Origin: Acidobacteriota bacterium
GTDB lineage: Bacteria; Acidobacteriota; Blastocatellia; RBC074
DNA length: 64,000 bases
Direction: 5' to 3'
Assembly (NCBI GenBank): GCA_018269055.1
Contig: JAFDVI010000032.1
Coordinates: forward strand, 1-64,000
Both the position numbers and the translations under genes were made by a program. The notes beneath the pieces are model-generated. The model was not told the origin of the DNA, did not search any database, and was given only the letters and a program-made list of their open reading frames with translations. Below are positions 57,682 through 64,000 of this stretch, in pieces. Position 1 is the first letter of the stretch. Each line of letters opens with the position of its first letter.

Positions 57682-59527
57682 TTTTGTTCTCCTGATGTGA
57701 TGATTGACCGGCCAATGTCAAAGCTGCCAGCCAAAAATTAAGACTTAACGGTCTGGCATTCACCCACAACCGATAATCATCTACCTCTCCCACGCAAGGT
57801 GGGACGGCATCTCTGTTGACAAAGTTCGCCAGCAGAGGTTCAGGGGAAAATTTATCAATCCAATGTGTGTGAGGGTTACGCAATGATTCAATGAAGGGGC
57901 TGCTCGTCAACGGGGATTTCGGGCGTAAACAAACTGACTTGGGTAATATCCCACGCATGGCTGCCCGTAACAACTCTTTTTTTAATAACCAGGGTACAGG
58001 GGGGAGGGATAAAGAAAATTCCAACAACCGTAAATCGGCCAAAGGATGCCGGTATTCAATTGGCATTCTGCATAAGCCTTCGTTACAACCTTCAAAATGT
58101 TGCGACCACATTGGATCATTCAACACTCTGTAGATCCGAGGGCGAACCGGATGTTGTGGTTGTTCGCGATTATATTCCTGCCAGCGTTCCGGCAAATTCA
58201 ATCGTGAAGCAAAATCAGGGTTTAGCCAAGCTGGAAATTCGGATTCCGCGCGAATTCCACGCCGACGCCTGATCCAGGCGCGCAATCCGATGCGCGGAAA
58301 TTCGCGCTGCGTCCAACTGTAACGCGCCAATTCAAACAACAACCTTCCAAGCTTCCGACGCCTGAACAAATCGTTGAAATACCAATTTGGCAACTCGAAA
58401 AAGAATGTATCGCCATCCGAACCGGTCAAAATCACTCTGTGGCGTTCGCCGCATTGCCGTGTCAAATCCAGATAATGGTTGAGAAAAGGGTTGTTCTCAG
58501 GTTCTGGTTGTTGAAATTCAGCCTCATTCCATCCGGCATAGGGCAAATAATCATCTGCCACAAAAAAATGAATCGGAATCTTCAGCTTCTCAGCGACCAA
58601 CCCGGCGTAATACCGCTCTTGATCCGGAAACAGCCGGTCGTAAACTGCCGTGTGCGCTTCCATCTGGAACGCGCCCGAACGTTCAGCCAGTAACTCTTTC
58701 GCAATGGCGGCAACAGCAGCGGAATCCAATCCTCCACTCATTTGCACGCTGACACGATTTGTCCGCAACCGGTCAGAAACGGCGGCTCGCAGCAGGTCCA
58801 GAAATTCGTCTATAACATCCTGGCTGCGGCGATAGCGAATCAAATCTCCATCCGGCAAACTCCAATATCGTCGCAACCGGATTTCGCCCGCTTGATACGT
58901 CAAGGTATGGGCTGGCGGCAGACGTTGGATCTCAGCAAAAACCGTCGTCCGTAAATCCTGGTTTGAATCAAAGAGCAAAAAATCGCCGATGGCTTGTTCA
59001 TTCAGTTCGGTCGAAACCCACGGGTGCAACCGAACGCAATTGAGTGTGTTGCTGAATACAAACTGATTACCAATATGCGCGTAAAAAAACGGTTTGATGC
59101 CAAAATGATCGCGCGCGCAAAACAATTGTCGCCGTCGCTTGTCCCAAATGGCGAATGCAAAATCGCCCAGCAAGTGTTCGACACAGCATTCTCCCCAAAG
59201 TTCATACGCCCGTAGAATCAATTCGGCATCCGTCGCCGTCTTTTCAACGCATTGCCCGCCGGAATGCAGCCGCGGGATTAAATCAGACCGCGCGTCAATT
59301 CTGGCGTCCGCTGTGATCCAAACTTGCCCGTCCAGGCTGAAAGGTTGCCGTTCGTGCAGCGATTCTTCCGTGGTTTGCAATAACGCATGACCAAACCCGA
59401 CATTATCAAAGACCTCAAAATTCTGAGCATCCGGCCCGCAAAACGCCAGATAATCCGTCATGCGTTGCAGAAGTTGCGAATCAACCGGGCGTCCATCCGA
59501 ATGGCAAATGCCAACAATGCCGCTCAA
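57635..59527 (-). CDS. Lasso-peptide macrolactam synthetase (C protein, Asn-synthetase-like)
   Basis: A 630-residue enzyme that would adenylate the ring Asp of the core and close the lasso ring. The N-terminal glutaminase-like domain begins MSGIVGICHSDG; Ser replaces the catalytic Cys2, so ammonia release from glutamine is lost, as expected for a lasso cyclase. The ATP-pyrophosphatase motif SGGLDS is at 264-269, and later LTGSDGDTFF. It starts at a TTG overlapping the B2 stop codon. Its 3' end runs 47 bases into precursor gene 1, giving a C-terminal tail rich in Ser/Gln. Confidence 0.93.
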   Translation of the reverse strand: MSGIVGICHSDGRPVDSQLLQRMTDYLAFCGPDAQNFEVFDNVGFGHALLQTTEESLHERQPFSLDGQVWITADARIDARSDLIPRLHSGGQCVEKTATDAELILRAYELWGECCVEHLLGDFAFAIWDKRRRQLFCARDHFGIKPFFYAHIGNQFVFSNTLNCVRLHPWVSTELNEQAIGDFLLFDSNQDLRTTVFAEIQRLPPAHTLTYQAGEIRLRRYWSLPDGDLIRYRRSQDVIDEFLDLLRAAVSDRLRTNRVSVQMSGGLDSAAVAAIAKELLAERSGAFQMEAHTAVYDRLFPDQERYYAGLVAEKLKIPIHFFVADDYLPYAGWNEAEFQQPEPENNPFLNHYLDLTRQCGERHRVILTGSDGDTFFFELPNWYFNDLFRRRKLGRLLFELARYSWTQREFPRIGLRAWIRRRRGIRAESEFPAWLNPDFASRLNLPERWQEYNREQPQHPVRPRIYRVLNDPMWSQHFEGCNEGLCRMPIEYRHPLADLRLLEFSLSLPPVPWLLKKELLRAAMRGILPKSVCLRPKSPLTSSPFIESLRNPHTHWIDKFSPEPLLANFVNRDAVPPCVGEVDDYRLWVNARPLSLNFWLAALTLAGQSSHQENKNGVESVSCFGQSQST

Positions 59528-59988
59528 GGCAATCGAACCTCCGGCGGCCTGATTGAAGCTTCAAAGGGAGCAAACCGTTGTTCTTCGCTTGCCTGATTTT
59601 CCAGGGCCATTCCGAACACTTCCACCCAGGCATGCGCTTCAAAATTTCCGTGCTGCTTCCGGACGCCGATTCGCAATTCAGAATCAATCGCGTTTCGCCG
59701 CAACAACCACCACAACACCAACGATTGGGGCAAACAGTTGGCGCTGATCAAATGGTAACGTGCCGCACTGATTACCAGTCGTGCGATGTTCTTAGCGATG
59801 TCTCTTGCCTGGCCAATCTCCAATTCCGTTTCTACCAAATTGCCAGCAAACCGAATCATCAGTGCTTGAGTCCGCCTCAGCCCCAACAATCGTAAAAGCA
59901 ATCTGACCAACGGCAGCAGCGACCAGGCTTGCAACAGCCATCGTCGTTCTTGTCCGGACATCGCGTTCACCTTCGCCAGCTTATTCAC
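59524..59988 (-). CDS. Lasso-peptide leader peptidase B2 (transglutaminase-like)
   Basis: A 154-residue protease that cuts the leader from the core. Catalytic Cys85 is in ISANCLPQSLVLWWLLRR and His119 in FEAHAWVEV, the pattern of the lasso B2/transglutaminase-like family. A hydrophobic N-terminal region (~20-37) is common in these. The GTG start at 59988 lies inside the end of the B1 gene, preceded by GGAG; the stop overlaps the cyclase start. Confidence 0.92.
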   Translation of the reverse strand: MNKLAKVNAMSGQERRWLLQAWSLLPLVRLLLRLLGLRRTQALMIRFAGNLVETELEIGQARDIAKNIARLVISAARYHLISANCLPQSLVLWWLLRRNAIDSELRIGVRKQHGNFEAHAWVEVFGMALENQASEEQRFAPFEASIRPPEVRLP

Positions 59989-60277
59989 CTTGTAACTCCA
60001 CTAGGCCGTGTGCCAGTAGTTTTTGCAGCAAATCGTTCAGGTCTTTTTGCAAGACCTCGGCGCTGACTTCGTATTCGGCCAGCAATTCTTCGGAAGCTGC
60101 CTGGATCGAAGCGTTTTCGGTCAATGCTTGCCACATGCGAGTGCCGATGCTATCCAGCCCAAAGTATTGCTCGTCCTTCAGATTTAACAGCACTGCTTCT
60201 TCGCCGATCACATTGATCAGCGTATCGGGCGGGACAACGACTCGCTTTGCGAAAGAAACTTCCATATTGTGTTTCAT
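59981..60277 (-). CDS. Lasso-peptide recognition element B1 (PqqD-like)
   Basis: A 98-residue PqqD-family protein that binds the leader peptide and delivers it to B2 and the cyclase. Typical segments are EEAVLLNLKDEQYFGLDSIGTRMWQAL and YEVSAEVLQKDLNDLLQKLLAHGLVEL. I chose the ATG at 60277; a longer frame from a TTG at 60298 overlaps the upstream oxidoreductase gene. It is coupled to B2 (overlap of 8 bases). Confidence 0.92.
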   Translation of the reverse strand: MKHNMEVSFAKRVVVPPDTLINVIGEEAVLLNLKDEQYFGLDSIGTRMWQALTENASIQAASEELLAEYEVSAEVLQKDLNDLLQKLLAHGLVELQGE

Positions 60278-60290
60278 GTCTGACAGCGAA

Positions 60291-61421
60291 TCAGCCAATG
60301 CTTCGCAGCAAGCCCTTCGCTCCCAGCATCACCAATCGCGGCTGCGAAGCAACCAGTCTGAAATACATCTGCGCCAGATCGTCGCGGGTTTCGGCGGATA
60401 GGACGCCTTTCAACTCTCCGTCCATAAATTCAATCAGCCGGTCGTAATCCGAATCCGTGAATCCGTCCAGCACTTTACGCACCAGCAAATGTAAATCCAG
60501 TTCGCGTTTCAATCCGCGACTTTCCTTGCCGACGCTGCGACCTTCCAAAATCGCTTCGACGACGGCGCGGACGCCCCGAAAGCCTGTCACCACGCCGCCA
60601 ACCGTGGTCACTTTGACCTGCGCCGTGGAATCGCCCACCAGAAACACTCGCCGACTGACTTCTTTCACACGGGCCGAATACTCGTATTTGTGCATGGGCA
60701 CTTTGGAGGACTGGTATTCCAATGGTTGCCAACCACGTTCTTTCAGAAACGATTTCAAACTGACGCCAGCCTGACGCGCATCGTCGGCAATCAAGCCCAC
60801 GGCCGCGATGTCATCCGATTCGGGAATCAACCAATAAAAGTATTTCGTTCGCTCAACATCAAACCAGACTTGATAGGTGTCGCGCCGAACATCTTTGGGA
60901 CGCTTTATCCGCGCCTGCAACAGCGAAGTGTGAAAATGACCGTTGTACGAAGCCGCTTTGGCTACGGCGCTATACACGCCATCCGCACCAATCAAATAAT
61001 CCACCATTTCGTGTTTGTCCGTGCCGGTTTCCAGGTCTTTATAAGAAATCGCCACGCCGTTTTGAGCGGAAACGAACGATTGAAAGCGACGATTCAAAGA
61101 AATCTTGACGCCAAGTTCCTCGGCCATGCGCGCCAACATCAAAATCAATTTTTCGCGCGCGATAATCAGATCGGGGCGGTCCAGCTCCATTTTGGAACTT
61201 CGGGATTTGGAAAACAGATCAATGTGTTTCACTTCGTTGAGAATGATTTCGTGCGGAACAAATCCCATCACTTCGTGGATTTTGTCCGTGACAATCAGCG
61301 TTCGGACCGCCGGATCCAGTTTCGCCGCCCGTTCCAAAACTTCGACCTCGTGTCCGGCATTTGCCAACAGGTATGCGGCAAACAGGCCTGACGTCGAAGC
61401 GCCTGCGATGACAATTTTCAT
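60291..61421 (-). CDS. FAD-dependent oxidoreductase (first gene of lasso operon)
   Basis: A 376-residue flavoprotein of the geranylgeranyl-reductase/PHBH-like superfamily. The Rossmann motif is IAGASTSGLFAAYLL with the acidic end VLERA; the second FAD motif is FLVGDSTAQVKVTTVGGVVTGFRG. It is first in the lasso operon, 13 bases before the B1 ATG, so it may oxidise or reduce the lasso peptide (Met-rich cores are possible targets) or act elsewhere in lipid metabolism. No lasso tailoring role of this kind is known to me. Confidence 0.82.
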   Translation of the reverse strand: MKIVIAGASTSGLFAAYLLANAGHEVEVLERAAKLDPAVRTLIVTDKIHEVMGFVPHEIILNEVKHIDLFSKSRSSKMELDRPDLIIAREKLILMLARMAEELGVKISLNRRFQSFVSAQNGVAISYKDLETGTDKHEMVDYLIGADGVYSAVAKAASYNGHFHTSLLQARIKRPKDVRRDTYQVWFDVERTKYFYWLIPESDDIAAVGLIADDARQAGVSLKSFLKERGWQPLEYQSSKVPMHKYEYSARVKEVSRRVFLVGDSTAQVKVTTVGGVVTGFRGVRAVVEAILEGRSVGKESRGLKRELDLHLLVRKVLDGFTDSDYDRLIEFMDGELKGVLSAETRDDLAQMYFRLVASQPRLVMLGAKGLLRSIG

Positions 61422-61495
61422 TTATCTGGGACCACCGGTGGGGGAACCCGGTTCAACTCCTTCGGGGATTTTTCGTGAGAAATTAAACAGGGGGC

Positions 61496-61524
61496 AATAT
61501 ACTTTCGGGGCATTACCGTGGCAA
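61496..61524 (-). promoter_or_regulatory. Candidate promoter of the lasso operon
   Basis: In the minus-strand sense TTGCCA (61524-61519) and TATATT (61501-61496) are separated by exactly 17 bases, about 75 bases upstream of the oxidoreductase ATG and inside the short gap after the sugar-transferase gene. The leader also has a CCACCGGTGG palindrome near the start codon. Confidence 0.55.
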
Positions 61525-61545
61525 GAAGCCATAGGGACTTTTCCA

Positions 61546-62259
61546 TCAGAGCTTTTTCTGGCGCGTTTCCCATTTGCCGCGAAAACTGATCCAGAACGAC
61601 AATGAAATCAAATACAAATCGAGCCGAAAACTTTGTTTGCGAATGTACAGCAAATCGTAGCGAAATTTCCGCAGCGCAGTGGAATCTTTCGGAATGAAAA
61701 TCGTCGCCACGCTGGTCAATCCCGGACGCACGGCCAACCGTTCAATAAATCCGCGCACCTGTTCATATTCCAGGCGCTGCCCTGTTTCATCATAAATAAT
61801 TTCGCCGACCGCCAAGGCTCTGGGGCCGACAAAACTCATTTCTCCGCGCAGGATGTTAATGATCTGCGGCAACTCGTCCAATCCGGTTGCGCGCAACAAT
61901 CGGCCAATCCGTGTAATGCGTTGATCGTTTTCGACGGCCTGTTTCAACCCGAATTTTCGATCCGCATCGGCAATCATGGTTCGGAATTTCAACACGGAAA
62001 ACGGTTTGCCATACCTGCCCCAACGCCGTTGCCGATAAAAAATCGGGCCGCCGTCTTCCAGTTTGATCAGCACCGCCACCAGAATCGAAAACGGCGCCGA
62101 CAGCGCCAACATTAACAAGGAAAGCATCACATCCAACGGTCGTTTGAGTGATGGTTCGCGATGATTGCGGGAACGAAAAAACGAGCCGACATCAATTCCG
62201 TTTGGCCCGGCGGGTAAAACGGCTTCGTCAACCGAAGATTGATAAAACTGTGGGTTCAT
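61546..62259 (-). CDS. Undecaprenyl-phosphate sugar phosphotransferase (bacterial sugar transferase)
   Basis: A 237-residue initiating glycosyltransferase that places a sugar phosphate on the lipid carrier. Signature segments are KRPLDVMLSLLMLALSAPF (membrane helix), KFRTMIADAD, TRIGRLLRATGLDELPQIINILRGEMSFVGPRA, and VRPGLTSVA. Length fits the single-helix class without a large N-terminal membrane domain. It belongs to the polysaccharide genes at the right end. Confidence 0.9.
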   Translation of the reverse strand: MNPQFYQSSVDEAVLPAGPNGIDVGSFFRSRNHREPSLKRPLDVMLSLLMLALSAPFSILVAVLIKLEDGGPIFYRQRRWGRYGKPFSVLKFRTMIADADRKFGLKQAVENDQRITRIGRLLRATGLDELPQIINILRGEMSFVGPRALAVGEIIYDETGQRLEYEQVRGFIERLAVRPGLTSVATIFIPKDSTALRKFRYDLLYIRKQSFRLDLYLISLSFWISFRGKWETRQKKL

Positions 62260-62429
62260 ACGTGGGGATGTTCTCTTTTCATGTTTAACACTATCGGAAT
62301 TTCAGCGAGTGCAAGAACTCATCACAACGGGGCAAAGGCTCAAAGCATCAAAGAAGTTCTTTACTCAAACAACCTTTGAACCTTTGTCCCCTTGATCCTT
62401 TGCGGTGAAAAAGGTGTTCTTATCCACAT

Positions 62430-63674
62430 CTATCCCGCCAGTGATTTTTTTCCGGCTGCCACTTCGTGCAGCAGTTCGTTGTATTTCGCCGTCAATTTTT
62501 GGCGACTCAGATGTTCTTCGACATAGCGCCTGCCGTTTACTCCAAATTGGCATAATTGTTCGGGCTGTCCGGCCAGTTTCTGAATGGCGTCGGCCAGCGA
62601 AGCGGGGTCTTCGGGCGGCACGCCCAATCCACAATTCGCGGTTTTGATCAGTGAAGCAATTTCCGAATCCAGCGGCACGGAAGCCAATACGGGCCGCGCG
62701 CTGGCCATAATCGAATAGGTTTTGCTGGGAACGTTCATTTGCCCCAACTGTTTGTTGAGCGTCACCAACGATAAATCCGCCGCGCCCAACATATCGGGCA
62801 ACATTTCCTTGGGTTGCGTCGGCAAAAAGCGGATGTTGTTGAGTCCAAGTTCGTTTGCTCTGTGTATTAATCCGGGTTTGGCGTTGCCTTCGCCGACAAT
62901 CAAAAATTGTATGTTCGGATCGTGCTGTAACAGCCGCGCAGTTTCGACGACGTTTTCCAGCATGGCGATAAACCCCAAATTTCCGGCAAACATCACCACG
63001 AAATCTCCGTTCAAACCGTTGGCCACGCGAAACCGATTGTGTTTATCCACCGGACGAATCGTTTCGACATTGGCCCAATTCGGAATGATTTCGATTTTTT
63101 CTTCCGGAACGCCTTTGTTAAGCAGGTTTTCTTTCATCCCTTCGGAAAGAACCGTCACCCGCGAAGAGGCGCGATAAATGAATTTTTCCAGGTGTTTGAA
63201 GGTGCGAATCAACAGCGGGTTGCGCAATTGATCAATCAGCACCAGACAATCCGGCCAGACATCCTGTACGTTGAATACCATCGGCACCCGTCTGGCCAAA
63301 CTGACCAGCCATCCGGAAAACCCGACGGTGATTGGCGGGTTGATGCACAAAATCACGTCCGGTTTTTCCGCCATCAAACCGCCGACGACGGACATCAACG
63401 TGTAGCTCAGATAATTAATGCTGCGCTGAAAACCGCTGGGATTTGGCGGCACATACACAAAGGTGCGCCACAAATCCACACCCTGAAAATTGCTGCGATG
63501 AATCAATTTGCCGCGATATTCCGACGCGATTTCCTTGCCGCCGTAATGCGGCATACTGGTAACCACAGAAACCTGATTGCCCATGGCGACCAGGTCAGTC
63601 GCCAAATCCGTCACCAGCGGCCCGGTGCCGGTCAGATCAGGATGAAATCGCATGTGGAGAATCAGAACGCGCAT
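62430..63674 (-). CDS. Glycosyltransferase family 4 (WbuB-like)
   Basis: A 414-residue GT-B glycosyltransferase: N-terminal HMRFHPDLTGTGPLVTDLATDL (acceptor domain), and a C-terminal donor domain with FVVMFAGNLGFIAML, VGEGNAKPGL and KTYSIMASARPVLAS. The family transfers N-acetylhexosamine-type sugars in O-antigen or exopolysaccharide synthesis; the donor is not certain. I chose the ATG at 63674, preceded by GGGGGA. The frame is open further upstream only through a dispersed repeat. Confidence 0.88.
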   Translation of the reverse strand: MRVLILHMRFHPDLTGTGPLVTDLATDLVAMGNQVSVVTSMPHYGGKEIASEYRGKLIHRSNFQGVDLWRTFVYVPPNPSGFQRSINYLSYTLMSVVGGLMAEKPDVILCINPPITVGFSGWLVSLARRVPMVFNVQDVWPDCLVLIDQLRNPLLIRTFKHLEKFIYRASSRVTVLSEGMKENLLNKGVPEEKIEIIPNWANVETIRPVDKHNRFRVANGLNGDFVVMFAGNLGFIAMLENVVETARLLQHDPNIQFLIVGEGNAKPGLIHRANELGLNNIRFLPTQPKEMLPDMLGAADLSLVTLNKQLGQMNVPSKTYSIMASARPVLASVPLDSEIASLIKTANCGLGVPPEDPASLADAIQKLAGQPEQLCQFGVNGRRYVEEHLSRQKLTAKYNELLHEVAAGKKSLAG

Positions 63675-63677
63675 CAA

Positions 63678-63885
63678 ATTCCCCCTGCCCCAACGGGGCA
63701 AAATACAAAAGCCCAGCGCATCGCGCTGGGAAAAACCGCGCAGCAACCGCCAAGCCCTGAAAGGGCGAAATCAATCACCACATTATTTCGCCCCGTTGGG
63801 GCTTGCACAAAATCCCAACTGTTTCCCAGGGCGTTGCCCTGGGCTGTGATAGTTCGCCCCGTTGGGGCTGAAAATCCATTTCGCA
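63678..63885. repeat. Cluster of CCCCGTTGGGG and GCCCTGAAAGGGC palindromes
   Basis: The gap holds alternating short palindromes: CCCAACGGGG, CCCAGCGCATCGCGCTGGG, GCCCTGAAAGGGC, CGCCCCGTTGGGG (twice) and CCCAGGGCGTTGCCCTGGG. GCCCTGAAAGGGC is also in the 7.4-7.8 kb nest. It is a composite of dispersed palindromic repeats without coding content. Confidence 0.8.
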
Positions 63886-64000
63886 TCAGATTTTCTCCAC
63901 TAAATAATTACCAATTGCGAGCACATCCATCTTGGTTCGCTGGAAACAATCAATCGCCTCTTCAGGCCGACAAACAACAGGTTCGTTATCGTTGAACGAA
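63886..64000 (-). CDS. Carbamoyltransferase C-terminus (partial, cut by window end)
   Basis: The minus-strand frame entering at the window edge encodes about 37 residues, FNDNEPVVCRPEEAIDCFQ then RTKMDVLAIGNYLVEKI, ending at a TGA. The pattern of PEEAIDCF, RTxMDVLxIGNYLVEK is that of the end of NodU/HypF-like carbamoyltransferases, which often lie in polysaccharide clusters. The bulk of the gene lies beyond the window. Confidence 0.7.
   Translation of the reverse strand, partial: SFNDNEPVVCRPEEAIDCFQRTKMDVLAIGNYLVEKI

Noticed and set aside
63039-63995. Plus-strand frame of 318 codons
   Set aside because: It is antisense to the well-supported GT4 gene and runs through the dispersed palindromes.

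Overview
The window looks like a chromosomal segment of an Acidobacteriota bacterium, probably of the Blastocatellia type. This rests on several traits read from the translations: a large Oar-like TonB receptor with a carboxypeptidase-regulatory N-terminus, a secreted FG-GAP protein ending in the C-terminal domain known from Solibacter-type proteins, CadC-like winged-helix heads fused to unrelated effectors (PD40 propeller, Ser/Thr kinase), and many dispersed palindromic repeats. No rRNA, tRNA, CRISPR array or transposase was recognised.

Layout. (1) 1-7.1 kb, minus strand: a complete diversity-generating retroelement (DGR). It has a reverse transcriptase, Avd, a template repeat (TR, 1815-1930) and a variable repeat (VR, 2131-2246) at the 3' end of a formylglycine-generating-enzyme-fold (C-type-lectin-like) protein. 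That target gene follows a TIR-STAND NTPase gene. TR and VR differ at 18 positions, and all 18 are adenines in the TR coding strand. I read this as a hypervariable sensor coupled to a TIR effector. (2) 7.4-29.4 kb: nested palindromes, a secreted beta-helix protein, a winged-helix/kinase/hydrolase/degenerate-cyclase fusion, and housekeeping genes (DUF420, PlsC, GlgC, PsuG, DinB-like, ABC-2 transporter, LolA, MtnX-like, J-domain protein). A giant secreted FG-GAP/beta-helix protein and a winged-helix PD40 sensor follow. (3) 29.7-43 kb: an S9 peptidase-amidohydrolase fusion, an FG-GAP protein, a FecR-domain protein and an exopolysaccharide set (TPR protein, O-antigen ligase, tyrosine autokinase). 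(4) 43-47 kb: Oar-like receptor. (5) 47.4-54.7 kb, minus strand: a C25 (gingipain-like) peptidase, an HprK-like kinase, a PqqD-domain protein whose C-terminus is a Tat-like segment followed by an inhibitor-cystine-knot cysteine pattern, and an NTP_transf_5 nucleotidyltransferase. (6) 55.0-61.5 kb, minus strand: a lasso-peptide operon with FAD oxidoreductase, PqqD-type recognition element (B1), transglutaminase-like leader peptidase (B2), Asn-synthetase-like cyclase (C), two small precursor genes found by reading the DNA, an HprK-like kinase and a PRMT-like methyltransferase. (7) 61.5-64 kb: polysaccharide genes (sugar transferase, GT4, the end of a carbamoyltransferase).

The three most notable systems are the DGR/TIR-STAND receptor module, the twin-precursor lasso operon (predicted Ala1-Asp9 and Thr1-Asp9 rings, both ending in Thr and accompanied by a kinase), and the PqqD-knottin fusion. 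Functions are predictions from sequence only; no database search was run.
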